NCBI RefSeq assembly: GCF_007828045.1
Contig: NZ_VITN01000015.1
Span: 110,189 to 174,188, forward strand
Source of the DNA: Nitrospirillum amazonense
GTDB taxonomy: Bacteria; Pseudomonadota; Alphaproteobacteria; Azospirillales; Azospirillaceae
Direction: 5' to 3'
Length of the DNA: 64,000 nucleotides
Part shown: in pieces, positions 1-9,480 of the stretch
Position numbering within the stretch: position 1 is the first letter of the stretch
How the letters are laid out: every line of letters starts with the position of its first letter
Notes under the pieces: model-generated
What the model was told of the DNA's origin: nothing
The model's input: only the letters and a program-made list of their open reading frames with translations
Databases searched by the model: none
Program-made: the position numbers and the translations under genes

Positions 1-1
1 C

Positions 2-1153
2 CTGGACGGCCTGCTGGACGCCGCCCGGCACCTGAACCCAAGCCTGCAGGCCGCCGCGCTGGAAACCGCGGCGGCCGATGCCGAGGCCTCCGCCGCCGGC
101 GCGCTGGACGACCCGACCTTCCGCGTCAATTCCGACGAGGTGGACCGCACCAGCGGCCCCCGCATCAACAAGACCTACATCACGGTCGAGCAGGAGTTCC
201 CCCTGTGGGGCAAGCGCGACCTGCGCCGCAGCGCCGCCCTGGCGGCGGTGGACGCGGCGCGGGGCCGGGAACGGGCGGCGGGCCTGGAATTGGCGGAGCG
301 CATCAAGGGCACCTTCGCCCTGTACGCCGCCGCGTCGGCCGCCCTGGCCGTCAACGACGACGTCCTGCGCCTGGATCGCCAGATAGCCAAGAACGCGGCC
401 GACCGCTATGGCCAAGGCCTGGGCAGCCAGGGCGACGCCCTGACGGCCGCCGCCGAAGCGGCCCGCACGGAGGTGGAGAACGCCCGGCTGACCGCCGACC
501 GCCGCGCCGCCGCCGCGCGCCTGAACACCCTGCTGGCGCGTCCGGCGGATACGGCCCTGGCCGAGCCCTCCGGCGGCCGTCCCCTGCCGGTGTCCACCCC
601 ACCCCTGACGGTGCTGGCCGACCGGGCCCAGGCCGACAATCCCCGCCTGGCGGCCGGCCTGGCGGAGGTGCGCGGCGCCGAGGAAGAACGCCGCCTAGCC
701 GCCAAGGCCTGGTACCCCGACCTGACCCTGGCGGTGGGCGCCATCCAGCGCGACAACGGCCCCACCGGCTATACCGCCACCGTCGGCTTCAAGATCCCCC
801 TGCAGGCGGAGCCGAAGCGGGCGAAGGAACGCCAGGCGGTGGCCAAGGCCAACGCCACCCAGCAAAGCCTGGCCGCCACGGCCGCGGACATCGAAGGCGA
901 CCTGGCCGAGGCGCTGGCGGCGCTGAACGCCGCCCGCCAGCAGGCCGGCGTGTACCGGGCGCAGCTGCTGCCAGACCTCGGCGGCGCCCATGACGCCGCC
1001 CTGGCCGCCTATGGCCGGGGGCAAGGCAGCCTGGCCGCCGTGCTGGACGCGGAGCACCGCCTGCACCAGGCCCGCCTGGATTTGCTGCGCATCGAGGTCG
1101 AGGGTCAAAAAGCCCTGGCCGCCTTGGAACGTCTGGTGGGAGGTCCGCTATGA
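2..1153 (+). CDS. TolC/CzcC-type outer-membrane efflux protein (5' truncated by window edge)
   Basis: Outer-membrane channel of a tripartite heavy-metal RND efflux system, assigned to the CusC/CzcC group of the TolC family. The reading frame is open from base 2 without a start, so the beginning lies outside the window; about 383 residues are visible. The visible start (LNPSLQAAALETAAADAEA) is the typical first helix of an outer-membrane efflux domain. It is followed by the family-like stretch VEQEFPLWGKRDLRR and long Ala/Glu-rich coiled-coil segments in two repeats. The stop overlaps the start of the adaptor gene (ATGA at 1150-1153), so the two are translationally coupled. Position upstream of adaptor and pump genes supports a cation efflux role. 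The metal cannot be told from this gene. Confidence 0.85.
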   Translation: MDGLLDAARHLNPSLQAAALETAAADAEASAAGALDDPTFRVNSDEVDRTSGPRINKTYITVEQEFPLWGKRDLRRSAALAAVDAARGRERAAGLELAERIKGTFALYAAASAALAVNDDVLRLDRQIAKNAADRYGQGLGSQGDALTAAAEAARTEVENARLTADRRAAAARLNTLLARPADTALAEPSGGRPLPVSTPPLTVLADRAQADNPRLAAGLAEVRGAEEERRLAAKAWYPDLTLAVGAIQRDNGPTGYTATVGFKIPLQAEPKRAKERQAVAKANATQQSLAATAADIEGDLAEALAALNAARQQAGVYRAQLLPDLGGAHDAALAAYGRGQGSLAAVLDAEHRLHQARLDLLRIEVEGQKALAALERLVGGPL

Positions 1154-2442
1154 CCCGCGCCCGTTTTCTTATCGGCCTGGTCCTCGCCCTCGCCGCCACC
1201 CAGGCGGCCCAGGCTGAGACTTCGCCCCAGGTCCCCGCCGACAAGGGCAAGGTTCTGTACTACCGCAACCCCATGGGGCTGCCGGACACCTCGCCCGTGC
1301 CCAAGAAGGACGGTATGGGCATGGACTACATGCCGGTCTACGCCGATGGGGCCGAGCCGGCGGGCACGGTGCGGGTCGCCCCCGGCAAGCTGCAGACCCT
1401 GGGCGTGAGGACCGCCCCGGTGGAGGAGGTGCCGGCCCTGGCGGGCACCGTGCAGGCGACCGGCACCATCGCCCTGGATGAACGGCGCCAGATCGTGGTG
1501 ACCACCCGGGCGGAGGGCTGGGTGGAGACATTGGCCGTGGCCGCCACCGGCGACACCGTGCGGCGGGGGCAGGTGATGGCCCAGCTTTACGCTCCGGACC
1601 TGCTGACGGCGGAGAAAGAATACTTGCTGGCCCGGTCACTGGCCTCGGACGGCCATGCGGACATGGGTCACGGCAGCGCGGCCGACCTGGTGTCCGCCGC
1701 CGTGTCGCGTTTGAAGGCGCTGGACATCCCGGCGGAGGAGATCGCGCGGCTGCAGCGCAGCGGCGAGGCCGCCAGCCGGATACCGATCCGGGCGCCGGCG
1801 GATGGCGTGGTCATCGACAAGCCGGTGGTGGCGGGTATGCGCGCGGGGCCCGGCGAGCCGCTGTACCGCATCGCCGACCTGTCCAGCGTCTGGCTGGTGG
1901 CCGAGGTGGCGGAGCGCGAGGTCGGCCTGGTCCGCCCCGGCCAGGCCGCCCACGCCGCCCTGGCGGCTTATCCCGGCCGCCGGTTCGACGGGGTGGTGGA
2001 CTTCATCTACCCCACCCTGTCCCGGGAAACGCGGACGGCCCGGGTGCGCATCGTTCTGCCCAACCGCGACCGCGCCCTGCTGGCCGACATGTACGCCAGC
2101 GTGACCATAGATACCCCGCGCGCCGGCGGCGATGGCGGACCCCCGCTGGTGATCCCGGACTCCGCCGTCCTGGACGGCGGCGGCCGGCAGACGGTGCTGC
2201 TGGATCTGGGCGACGGCCGCTTCCAGCCGCGCGCCGTCCACCTGGGCGTACGGGGCGATGGCAAGGTCGAGGTGCGCGACGGCCTGCGGAAGGGTGACCG
2301 CGTGGTGGTCGGCGCCAATTTCCTGATCGACGCGGAAAGCAACCTGAAGGCGGCCCTGGAGGCCTTCACGACCAGCCCAACCTCCACGTTCAACAGGGGC
2401 ACGTCCGACAGGGGCACGTCCAACGGGGGGGGCAAGCCATGA
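1150..2442 (+). CDS. Efflux RND periplasmic adaptor subunit (CusB/CzcB-like) with N-terminal metal-binding motif
   Basis: Membrane fusion protein linking the inner-membrane RND pump to the outer-membrane channel, 430 aa. Residues 1-22 look like a signal peptide ending near AQA. A Cys-less heavy-metal-binding segment follows at about residues 36-65 (YYRNPMG, then DGMGMDYMPVY), typical of copper/silver CusB adaptors. Next come barrel-sandwich/lipoyl-like and beta-barrel segments (about 90-330). It overlaps the channel gene by 4 bases upstream and the pump gene by 4 bases downstream. The C-terminal tail carries a near-perfect 15-bp tandem duplication (2392-2406 and 2407-2421) encoding RGTS twice. 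Substrate Cu/Ag is inferred from the methionine-rich motif; Zn/Co/Cd remains possible. Confidence 0.9.
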   Translation: MTRARFLIGLVLALAATQAAQAETSPQVPADKGKVLYYRNPMGLPDTSPVPKKDGMGMDYMPVYADGAEPAGTVRVAPGKLQTLGVRTAPVEEVPALAGTVQATGTIALDERRQIVVTTRAEGWVETLAVAATGDTVRRGQVMAQLYAPDLLTAEKEYLLARSLASDGHADMGHGSAADLVSAAVSRLKALDIPAEEIARLQRSGEAASRIPIRAPADGVVIDKPVVAGMRAGPGEPLYRIADLSSVWLVAEVAEREVGLVRPGQAAHAALAAYPGRRFDGVVDFIYPTLSRETRTARVRIVLPNRDRALLADMYASVTIDTPRAGGDGGPPLVIPDSAVLDGGGRQTVLLDLGDGRFQPRAVHLGVRGDGKVEVRDGLRKGDRVVVGANFLIDAESNLKAALEAFTTSPTSTFNRGTSDRGTSNGGGKP

Positions 2443-5400
2443 TCGCCCGCCTCATCGACTGGTCGGCCGCCAACAAGGTGCTGGTGCTGGCGGCCACCCT
2501 GTTCATCGCCGCGCTGGGCGCCTGGTCCTTGCGGCACACGCCGCTGGACGCCCTGCCCGACCTGTCCGACACCCAGGTCATCGTCTACACCGATTATCCC
2601 GGCCAGGCGCCGCAGGTGGTGGAGGACCAGGTGACCTATCCCCTGTCCACCGCCCTGCTGGCGGTGCCCCGGTCCAAGGTGGTGCGCGGCTTTTCCAACT
2701 TCGGCGTCTCCTTCGTCTATGTGGTGTTCGAGGAGGGGACGGATCTCTACTGGGCGCGCTCCCGCGTGCTGGAATATCTGAACGTCGCGCAAAAGCGGCT
2801 GCCGGCCGGCGCCACGCCCTCGCTGGGGCCGGACGCCACCGGCGTAGGCTGGGTCTATCAGTACGTGGTGCAGGGGGCCGGCCGCACGCTGGCCGAATTG
2901 CGCAGCCTTCAGGACTGGCTGGTCCGCTACCAGCTGGCCAAGGCCGACGGCGTGGCCGAAGTGGCGGCGCTGGGCGGGTTCGAGCGCCAGTATCAGGTGG
3001 TGGTCGATCCCCGCAAGCTGCAGGCCTACGGCATCCCCCTGTCGGCGGTGTCGGACGCCGTTCGCGCCTCCAACCGCGATGTCGGCGGCCGCACGCTGGA
3101 GATGGCGGAAACCGAGTACATGGTGCGCGGGCGGGGCTATCTCCGCGACGCCGGCGACCTGGAACGGGTGGTGCTGAAGGCCGACGCCGCCGGGGCCGCC
3201 CCCGTGCTGCTGCGCGACGTGGCCCGGGTGGAACTGGGACCGGACGAGCGGCGCGGCATCGGCGAGCTGGACGGCCGGGGCGAGGCCGTGGGCGGCATCG
3301 TCATCAAGCGCGACGGCGCCGACGCCCTGACCACCATCGCCAGCGTCAAGCGGCGGCTGGCGGAACTGCTGCCGGCGTTGCCGGAGGGCGTGACCCTCAA
3401 GGCGGTGTACGACCGATCCGATCTCATCGACCGGGCCATCGAGACGCTGAAACATACCTTGCTGGAGGAAAGCCTGATCGTGGCGGCGGTCTGCGTCGTC
3501 TTCCTGTTCCATGTGCGCAGCGCCCTGGTCGCCATCATCACCCTGCCCATCGGCATCCTGGCGGCCTTCGCGGTCATGCGACCGCTGGGCATTGGCGCCA
3601 ACATCATGAGCCTGGGCGGCATCGCCATCGCCCTGGGCGCCATGGTGGACGCCGCCATCGTCATGATCGAGAACGCGCACAAGCATGTCGAGCGGCTGGC
3701 CCCAGGCGAACCCCGCGCCCCCGCCCTGCTGGCGGCGGCGCGGGAGGTGGGGCCGTCGCTGTTCTTCAGCCTGCTGGTCATCGTCGCGTCCTTCCTGCCG
3801 GTGTTCGCGCTGGAGGCGCAGGAGGGGCGGCTGTTCAAGCCCCTGGCCTACACCAAGACCTTCGCCATGGCCGGCGGCGCCCTGCTGTCCGTCACCCTGG
3901 TGCCGGTGCTGATGCTGTTCTTCGTGCGCGGGCGCATCGTGCCGGAGGCGCGCAACCCCCTGAACCGCGCCCTGATCGCGGCCTATCGTCCGCTGATCAC
4001 CCTGGTGCTGCGCTGGCCCAAGATGACGGTGCTGGCGGCCGTGCTGGCCCTGGCGGCCACGGCCTGGCCGGTGTCGCGCCTGGGGTCGGAGTTCATGCCG
4101 GACCTGAACGAGGGCACGCTGTTGTTCATGCCGGCCACCCTGCCCGGCATTTCCGTCACCAAGGCGGCGGACCTGCTGCAGACGCAGGACCGCATCCTGA
4201 AGTCGTTCCCCGAGGTGGCATCCGTCTATGGCAAGGCGGGGCGTGCCGCCTCCGCCACCGACCCCGCCCCGCTGGAGATGAGCGAGACGGTGGTGACCCT
4301 GAAGCCGCAGGCCGACTGGCGGCCCGGCCTGACCCTGGACGGCCTGGTGCGTGAAATGGACCAGGCCCTGCAATTGCCAGGGGTCAGCAACGCCTGGACC
4401 ATGCCCATCAAGGCCCGCATCGACATGCTGTCCACCGGCATCCGCACACCGGTCGGCGTCAAGGTGTTCGGTCCCGACCTGGCGGTGTTGGAGCGGCTGA
4501 CAACGGCGGTGGAGACGGCGGTGCGCGGCGTGCCCGGCACCACCAGCGCCTATGCCGAGCGCCTGGGCGGAGGGCACTACCTGGAGATCACGCCCGACCG
4601 CGACCGCATCGCCCGCTATGGCCTGGGCATCGACGCCGTGCAGCAGGTGGTGGCCACGGCCCTGGGTGGGGAGACGGTGACCACGACGGTGGAGGGGCGG
4701 GAGCGCTATGGCGTCATCGTCCGCTATCCCCGCGACCTGCGGGACAGTCCGCAGGCCATCGCCAGCCAGGTGCTGGTGCCCCTGCCCAACGGCGCCATGG
4801 TGCCGCTGGGCGACTTGGCCGGGGTGGCCCTCACCCAGGGCCCGCCGTCCATCCGCACCGAGAACGCGCAGCTGGTCGGCTACGTCTACGTCGACATGCA
4901 TGGCCGCGACGTGGGCGGCTATGTGGCGGAGGCGGCGCGGGCCGTGGCGGCCAAGGTCACCCTGCCGCCCGGTTACCGGCTGGAGTGGAGTGGGCAGTTC
5001 GAGTATCTGCAGCGGGCCAAGGCCAAGCTGGCCCTGGTCGTCCCCGCCACGCTGGGCGTCATCTTCATGCTGCTGTACCTGAACTTCGGTCGGCTGACGG
5101 AAACGCTGATCGTCATGCTGTCGGTGCCCTTCGCCCTGGTGGGTGGCGCCTGGTTGCTGTGGGCCCTGGGCTACAACATCAGCGTCGCGGTGGCCGTGGG
5201 CTTCATCGCGCTGGCCGGCGTGGCGGCGGAGACCGGGGTGGTCATGCTGATCTACCTGGACCACGCCTGGTCGGCCACCTTGGCCCGGCGGGGGCTGGAG
5301 GGCGCCCCGGCGTCAGCCGCCGACCTGCGGGCCGCCATTCTGGAAGGGGCCGTGGAGCGGGTGCGGCCCAAGATGATGACGGTGGTGGCCATCATGGCCG

Positions 5401-5555
5401 GCCTGCTGCCCATCCTGTGGAGCACCGGCGCGGGCTCCGAGGTCATGCGCCGCATCGCCGTGCCCATGGTGGGCGGTATGGTCTCCTCCACCGTCCTGAC
5501 CCTGCTGGTGATCCCGGCGTTGTATGCCTTGGTGAAGCGGCGCTCGGTCGGATAG
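2439..5555 (+). CDS. CusA/CzcA family heavy-metal efflux RND pump
   Basis: Proton-driven inner-membrane cation exporter of 1038 aa, the usual size for heavy-metal RND pumps. Recognisable family stretches include PVDALPDLSD-like TPLDALPDLSDTQVIVYT near residue 30, and RSRVLEYLN. The TM4 proton-relay segment is GAMVDAAIVMIENAHKHVE, with Asp and Glu conserved. RIDMLSTGIRTPVGVKV lies in the periplasmic domain, and GTGAGSEVMRRIA-like STGAGSEVMRRIAVPM at the end. By eye it is closer to E. coli CusA than to CzcA (DML, GAMVDAAIVMIENAHK). It starts at an ATG overlapping the adaptor stop and is the last gene of the operon. A GC-rich hairpin follows the stop. No frameshift or missing part is seen. Confidence 0.92.
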   Translation: MIARLIDWSAANKVLVLAATLFIAALGAWSLRHTPLDALPDLSDTQVIVYTDYPGQAPQVVEDQVTYPLSTALLAVPRSKVVRGFSNFGVSFVYVVFEEGTDLYWARSRVLEYLNVAQKRLPAGATPSLGPDATGVGWVYQYVVQGAGRTLAELRSLQDWLVRYQLAKADGVAEVAALGGFERQYQVVVDPRKLQAYGIPLSAVSDAVRASNRDVGGRTLEMAETEYMVRGRGYLRDAGDLERVVLKADAAGAAPVLLRDVARVELGPDERRGIGELDGRGEAVGGIVIKRDGADALTTIASVKRRLAELLPALPEGVTLKAVYDRSDLIDRAIETLKHTLLEESLIVAAVCVVFLFHVRSALVAIITLPIGILAAFAVMRPLGIGANIMSLGGIAIALGAMVDAAIVMIENAHKHVERLAPGEPRAPALLAAAREVGPSLFFSLLVIVASFLPVFALEAQEGRLFKPLAYTKTFAMAGGALLSVTLVPVLMLFFVRGRIVPEARNPLNRALIAAYRPLITLVLRWPKMTVLAAVLALAATAWPVSRLGSEFMPDLNEGTLLFMPATLPGISVTKAADLLQTQDRILKSFPEVASVYGKAGRAASATDPAPLEMSETVVTLKPQADWRPGLTLDGLVREMDQALQLPGVSNAWTMPIKARIDMLSTGIRTPVGVKVFGPDLAVLERLTTAVETAVRGVPGTTSAYAERLGGGHYLEITPDRDRIARYGLGIDAVQQVVATALGGETVTTTVEGRERYGVIVRYPRDLRDSPQAIASQVLVPLPNGAMVPLGDLAGVALTQGPPSIRTENAQLVGYVYVDMHGRDVGGYVAEAARAVAAKVTLPPGYRLEWSGQFEYLQRAKAKLALVVPATLGVIFMLLYLNFGRLTETLIVMLSVPFALVGGAWLLWALGYNISVAVAVGFIALAGVAAETGVVMLIYLDHAWSATLARRGLEGAPASAADLRAAILEGAVERVRPKMMTVVAIMAGLLPILWSTGAGSEVMRRIAVPMVGGMVSSTVLTLLVIPALYALVKRRSVG

Positions 5556-5570
5556 GGGCGCAGGGGGTGA

Positions 5571-5595
5571 GGGCGCGGTCGTCAAGACCGCGCCC
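5571..5595 (+). terminator. Hairpin downstream of the metal-efflux operon
   Basis: Perfect 10-bp inverted repeat GGGCGCGGTC / GACCGCGCCC with loop GTCAA, 16 bases after the pump stop codon. There is no clear U-tract, so it may be a weak or Rho-assisted terminator. The rest of 5596-5719 shows nothing I can name. Confidence 0.55.
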
Positions 5596-5719
5596 CGCTT
5601 CCAAGAGGCTTCAGGCCCGCTTGCGGCCGGTGAGCATGGCCCGGCATTCCAGTGGAAAGACGATCGGACATTCTGGCCCGCGGCGCCCGGCTGGACGAGG
5701 CCATGCCGGGTACCGGCTA

Positions 5720-6442
5720 TCACCGCCCGCCGGCACCGCCGGGATCGTTGGACACCTGGCCGATATGTTCCCCGATATAGCGTTCCAGCGCCGTGGCCGC
5801 GTTCAGCATGTGGGCGCGCATGCGGCGGGCGGCCGTCTCCCCATCCCCCTCGGCGATGGCGGCCATGACGCTGTCGTGTTCCTGGCGGGAATGGGCCATG
5901 CGGTCGCCGTGGCGCAGCTGGGTCCGGCGGAAGGCGTTCAGCCGCTTGCGCACCGCCATCGCCTGTTCCGCCATGAAGCTGTTGTGGGTGGCCCGGTAAA
6001 GGGTTTCGTGGAATTCCCGGTTGAAGGCGTCATAGGCATCGACGTCGCCCCGCTGCACCATCTCCAGGGAGTCCCCGTGCAACCGCATCAGGCGGCTGCG
6101 TTCCAGCGGAGTCATGCGATGCGTGGCGAGGCGCACGCACATGGCCTCGATCTCCGCCGTGGCCTCGAACATGTCCATGATGCGCTCGGGCGTCAGGCGC
6201 GTCACGACCACGCCCCGCCGGGGACGCATCTCCACCAGGCCGCTGACGGCCAGCTGGCGCAACGCCTCGCGCACGGGCGTGCGCGAGGCGCCGAACCGGT
6301 CAGCCAGATCCTGCTCGTCCAGTTGCATCCCGGCGGGCAGGTCGCCCCGGGCGATCTCGTCCGTCAGCGCGTCACGGATCCGGTCCGAGAGCAGCGCCCG
6401 TTCCTCGGACAGGCCTTCCGTCAGGTCGACGACCGCGCTCAT
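5720..6442 (-). CDS. GntR/FadR-family (FCD) transcriptional regulator of the malonate locus
   Basis: DNA-binding regulator of 240 aa. Residues about 15-85 form the GntR winged helix (ITDEIARGDLPAGMQLDEQ, then FGASRTPVREALRQLAVSG). Residues about 95-225 form the helical FCD ligand-binding domain with the metal-type histidines of that family. It begins 6 bases after the madM stop on the same strand and has a G-rich Shine-Dalgarno before ATG, so it is the last gene of a madL-madM-gntR unit. Its position strongly suggests that it controls malonate uptake and decarboxylation, probably as a repressor released by malonate or malonyl-CoA. That ligand is an inference. The well-known mdc clusters use a LysR protein (MdcR) instead. 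Confidence 0.85.
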   Translation of the reverse strand: MSAVVDLTEGLSEERALLSDRIRDALTDEIARGDLPAGMQLDEQDLADRFGASRTPVREALRQLAVSGLVEMRPRRGVVVTRLTPERIMDMFEATAEIEAMCVRLATHRMTPLERSRLMRLHGDSLEMVQRGDVDAYDAFNREFHETLYRATHNSFMAEQAMAVRKRLNAFRRTQLRHGDRMAHSRQEHDSVMAAIAEGDGETAARRMRAHMLNAATALERYIGEHIGQVSNDPGGAGGR

Positions 6443-6448
6443 GATGTC

Positions 6449-7213
6449 TCAGCCCCCCACGATGCCCCGGACGATAAGATAAAGGATCGACGGGGCGACA
6501 AGGCAACCTAGACCTGTATGGAAGGTGGCCGTCAAGGCGCCGTAGGGCACCAGCCGCCGATCGGTCGCCGCCAGCCCGCCGGACACGCCGCTGACCGTTC
6601 CCATCAGGCCGCCGAAAACCATGGCGCTGCGTGGGTTGTCCAGGCCGATGGCCTTGGCCACGATCGGCGTGCCGACCATGACCAGCACCGCCTTGAAGAC
6701 GCCGGTGGCGATGGACAGGGCCATGACCGCCGAGCTGGCCCCCAGGGCGGCCCCGGTCACCGGGCCGACGATGTAGGTGACGGCGCCGGCGCCGATGGTT
6801 GTGATGGACACGGCGTCGGTGTAGCCGAAGGCGACCGCGATGAGGGAGCCGACGATGAAAGGCAGGATGGTGCCCAGCGCCAGGGCCAGCGCGCCGACCG
6901 CGCCCGCCTTGCGCGCCTGGACCACGTCCACCTCGAACGCCGTGGCCACGATGGCGAAGTCGCGCAGCATGGCACCGCCCATCAGGCCGATGCCGGCGAA
7001 GACCGGGATGTCCACGACGCCCTTGTCACCGCCCGTCCACAGGCCGGCGGCGAAGGCGGCCGCAAGCCCGATGACGATGGCGATGGCCGAGCCGTGGACC
7101 CGGCCGAACAGAAGACGCTTCGAAATCGCGTTCGACAGCCACATCACCAGGCCGACGACGGCGAACGCGGTCAACAGCGCGTTGGCGGACAGCGCGTGCT
7201 TCAGGATTTCCAT
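6449..7213 (-). CDS. madM: Malonate transporter subunit MadM
   Basis: Larger subunit of the MadLM sodium-malonate symporter, 254 aa, almost entirely hydrophobic with about eight or nine predicted membrane segments. The Gly-rich stretches VFAGIGLMGGAMLRDFA, YIVGPVTGAALGASS and GGLMGTVSGVSGGLAATD are characteristic of MadM. A GGAGG Shine-Dalgarno precedes the ATG, and the gene begins 12 bases after madL. Both genes diverge from mdcA, so import and catabolism are expressed from one intergenic region. In Malonomonas and Acinetobacter the transporter genes lie next to the decarboxylase genes, which agrees with this assignment. Confidence 0.93.
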   Translation of the reverse strand: MEILKHALSANALLTAFAVVGLVMWLSNAISKRLLFGRVHGSAIAIVIGLAAAFAAGLWTGGDKGVVDIPVFAGIGLMGGAMLRDFAIVATAFEVDVVQARKAGAVGALALALGTILPFIVGSLIAVAFGYTDAVSITTIGAGAVTYIVGPVTGAALGASSAVMALSIATGVFKAVLVMVGTPIVAKAIGLDNPRSAMVFGGLMGTVSGVSGGLAATDRRLVPYGALTATFHTGLGCLVAPSILYLIVRGIVGG

Positions 7214-7225
7214 GACCGTCCTCCG

Positions 7226-7651
7226 TCAGACCGTGGGCTCGCCGGCGGACGGCGTGCGCGCCCTGGCCTTGGCTTCGATCTCATCCATGGTTTCCCCCTT
7301 CTTGCCGATACGGCTGATCAGGGCGACGGTGGCGAAGCAGACCAGCACGGCGGCCACACCGGCGATGAGCACCAGCGGCCCGCTGCGCGCCGCCACCAGC
7401 ACGTTCTGCTGGGCCGCCATGGCCACCACGATGGGAATGTAGAGGGCGCCCCAGAACTCGACCCCGAACTTGACGCCGGCGGTCATCAACCCGCGGCGGG
7501 TGAGCCACAGCCGCGCGGCGATCAGCAGCAACATGGCGATGCCCACACCGCCGACATTCGCCTTGACGCCCAGGGCCGACCCCAGCAGGTCGCCCAGGAA
7601 GCCGCCCAGAAGGGTGCAGATGGCCAGCAGCGCCACACCGGAGATGGTCAT
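7226..7651 (-). CDS. madL: Malonate transporter subunit MadL
   Basis: Small subunit of the MadLM malonate carrier, 141 aa with four predicted membrane segments. It starts MTISGVALLAICTLLGGFLG and has the family stretch GVKFGVEFWGALYIPIVVAM. I chose ATG 7651 because GGGAGG lies 9 bases upstream; an upstream in-frame ATG at 7669 would make an unusual polar extension. The C-terminus is polar and cytoplasmic. It is the first gene of the minus-strand malonate unit. Confidence 0.9.
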   Translation of the reverse strand: MTISGVALLAICTLLGGFLGDLLGSALGVKANVGGVGIAMLLLIAARLWLTRRGLMTAGVKFGVEFWGALYIPIVVAMAAQQNVLVAARSGPLVLIAGVAAVLVCFATVALISRIGKKGETMDEIEAKARARTPSAGEPTV

Positions 7652-7822
7652 GGGCGACCTCCCCCGCACACCGGTCGATCAAAACGCAAAGCCGCCATCA
7701 TATCCCTCCCGTGCATGCAGACTCTCTCGGTCCGCAGTTTTAAAAATACACGATATTGAATTTTTCGCAATTGAGGATACATTGACCTCGACAAATCCAC
7801 CTTGCGCATACGAAGGTCGATC
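7652..7822. promoter_or_regulatory. Divergent madL / mdcA promoter region
   Basis: 171-bp spacer between the divergent malonate transport and decarboxylase operons. Bases about 7738-7790 are the only A+T-rich patch (TTTAAAAATACACGATATTG, then TTTTTCGCAATTGAGG), so both promoters and the GntR operator are expected here. I cannot assign single -35/-10 boxes with confidence. Confidence 0.5.
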
Positions 7823-9469
7823 ATGCGGGATTGGAACACCAAGGGCCGGGACAGACAGGCGCGGCTGGAAGCGGGCCAGCGCCTGGCCACGGGCAAGATC
7901 GTCGCCGCCCAGGACCTCATCACCTTCCTGGAGGCGATCCTGCGCCCCGGCGACCGGGTCTGCCTGGAGGGGGACAACCAGAAGCAGGCGGACGTGCTGG
8001 CCAAGGCGCTGGCCAAGGTGGATCCGGCCAAGGTCAACGGCCTGCACATGGTGCAGTCGGGCGTGGTCCTGCCCGAGCATCTGGACATCTTCGAAACCGG
8101 GATCGCCCGGCGGCTGGACTTCTCATACTCCGGCCCGCAGTCGGCGCGGATCGCGCGCATGATGTTCGGCGGCCAGATCGAACTGGGCGCCGTCCACACC
8201 TACCTGGAGCTGTTTGCCCGCTATTTCATCGACCTGACGCCCCAGGTGGCGCTGATCGCGGCGGTCAGCGCCGACAAGGACGGCAACCTGTATACCGGCC
8301 CCAACACGGAAGACACGCCCACCGTCGTGGAGGCCACCAGCTTCGGCAAGGGCCTGGTGATCGCCCAGGTGGGTGAGATCGTCGACCAGGTCCCGCGCGT
8401 CGACATTCCGGCCGATCAGGTTCATTTCGTGGTCGACGCCGGCCGTCCCTTCTATGTCGAGCCCCTGTTCACCCGCGACCCGGCGGCCATCACCGAAACC
8501 CAGATCCTGACGGCCATGCTGGCCATCAAGGGACTGTACGCCCCCTACGGCGTGCGCCGGCTGAACCATGGCATCGGCTTCAACACCGCCGCCATCGAAC
8601 TGCTGTTGCCCACCTATGGTGAGCGGCTGGGCCTGAAGGGCAAGGTCTGCACCCATTGGGCGCTGAACCCCCACCCCACCCTGATCCCCGCCATTGAAAG
8701 CGGGTGGGTGGAGCAGATCCATTGCTTCGGGTCCGAAGTGGGCATGGAAGACTACATGCGCGCCCGGCCGGACATCTTCTTCACCGGTCCCGACGGGTCG
8801 TTGCGGTCCAACCGGGCCTTCTGCCAGACCGCCGGCCTTTACGCCTGCGACATGTTCATCGGCTCCACCCTGCAGATCGACCTGGCGGGCAACAGCTCCA
8901 CCGTCACCGGCGGCCGGGTCGCCGGGTTCGGCGGCGCGCCCAATATGGGATCGGACGCCCGCGGCCGCCGCCATCCCAGCGCCCCCTGGCTGCGCGCCGG
9001 GCAGGAGGCGGATCCGGACGGTCCCCCGCCGCTGCGGCGCGGTCGCAAGCTGGTCGTGCAGATCGGGGAAACCTTCGGCGACGGCAACGCGCCAATGTTT
9101 GTGGAGCGCCTGGGCGCGCTGGAGCTGGCCGACAAGCTGGACCTGGATCTGGCGCCGGTCATGGTCTACGGCGACGACGTCACCCACATCGTCACCGAGG
9201 AAGGCATCGCCAACCTGCTGCTGTGCCGTGACAAGGATGAACGGGAACAGGCCATTCGCGGCGTCGCCGGCTATACCGAGGTCGGCCGTGCCCGCGACCG
9301 CAAGATGGTGGAACGGCTGCGCCAACGCAAAGTCATCCAGCGCCCCGAAGATCTGGGCATCGATCCGCTGGACGCCGACCGGGGCCTGCTGGTCGCCCAT
9401 TCCATCAAGGACCTGATGATCGCCTCGGGCGGGCTCTACCGGCCGCCCAGCCGCTTCCGCAATTGGTGA
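7823..9469 (+). CDS. mdcA: Malonate decarboxylase alpha subunit (acetyl-S-ACP:malonate ACP transferase)
   Basis: Exchanges acetyl for malonyl on the carrier protein, the first step of the malonate decarboxylase cycle; 548 aa. It matches the MdcA family end to end: MRDWNTKGRDRQARLEAG at the start, LVIAQVGEIVDQVPRVDIP mid-protein, and GSTLQIDLAGNSSTVTGGR followed by GFGGAPNMGSDARGRRH in the CoA-transferase-like second half. I chose ATG 7823, with AAGG 6 bases upstream, over a TTG at 7802. It is the first gene of mdcACDEGBH and diverges from madL. Confidence 0.95.
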   Translation: MRDWNTKGRDRQARLEAGQRLATGKIVAAQDLITFLEAILRPGDRVCLEGDNQKQADVLAKALAKVDPAKVNGLHMVQSGVVLPEHLDIFETGIARRLDFSYSGPQSARIARMMFGGQIELGAVHTYLELFARYFIDLTPQVALIAAVSADKDGNLYTGPNTEDTPTVVEATSFGKGLVIAQVGEIVDQVPRVDIPADQVHFVVDAGRPFYVEPLFTRDPAAITETQILTAMLAIKGLYAPYGVRRLNHGIGFNTAAIELLLPTYGERLGLKGKVCTHWALNPHPTLIPAIESGWVEQIHCFGSEVGMEDYMRARPDIFFTGPDGSLRSNRAFCQTAGLYACDMFIGSTLQIDLAGNSSTVTGGRVAGFGGAPNMGSDARGRRHPSAPWLRAGQEADPDGPPPLRRGRKLVVQIGETFGDGNAPMFVERLGALELADKLDLDLAPVMVYGDDVTHIVTEEGIANLLLCRDKDEREQAIRGVAGYTEVGRARDRKMVERLRQRKVIQRPEDLGIDPLDADRGLLVAHSIKDLMIASGGLYRPPSRFRNW

Positions 9470-9480
9470 GGCCCCGCCCC

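Noticed and set aside
2007..5264. Open frame of about 1085 codons on the minus strand across the RND pump gene
   Set aside because: It is antisense to a clear CusA-type gene. It is rich in Gln, His, Gly and Arg as expected for the shadow of GC-rich coding DNA, and it has no recognisable domain.
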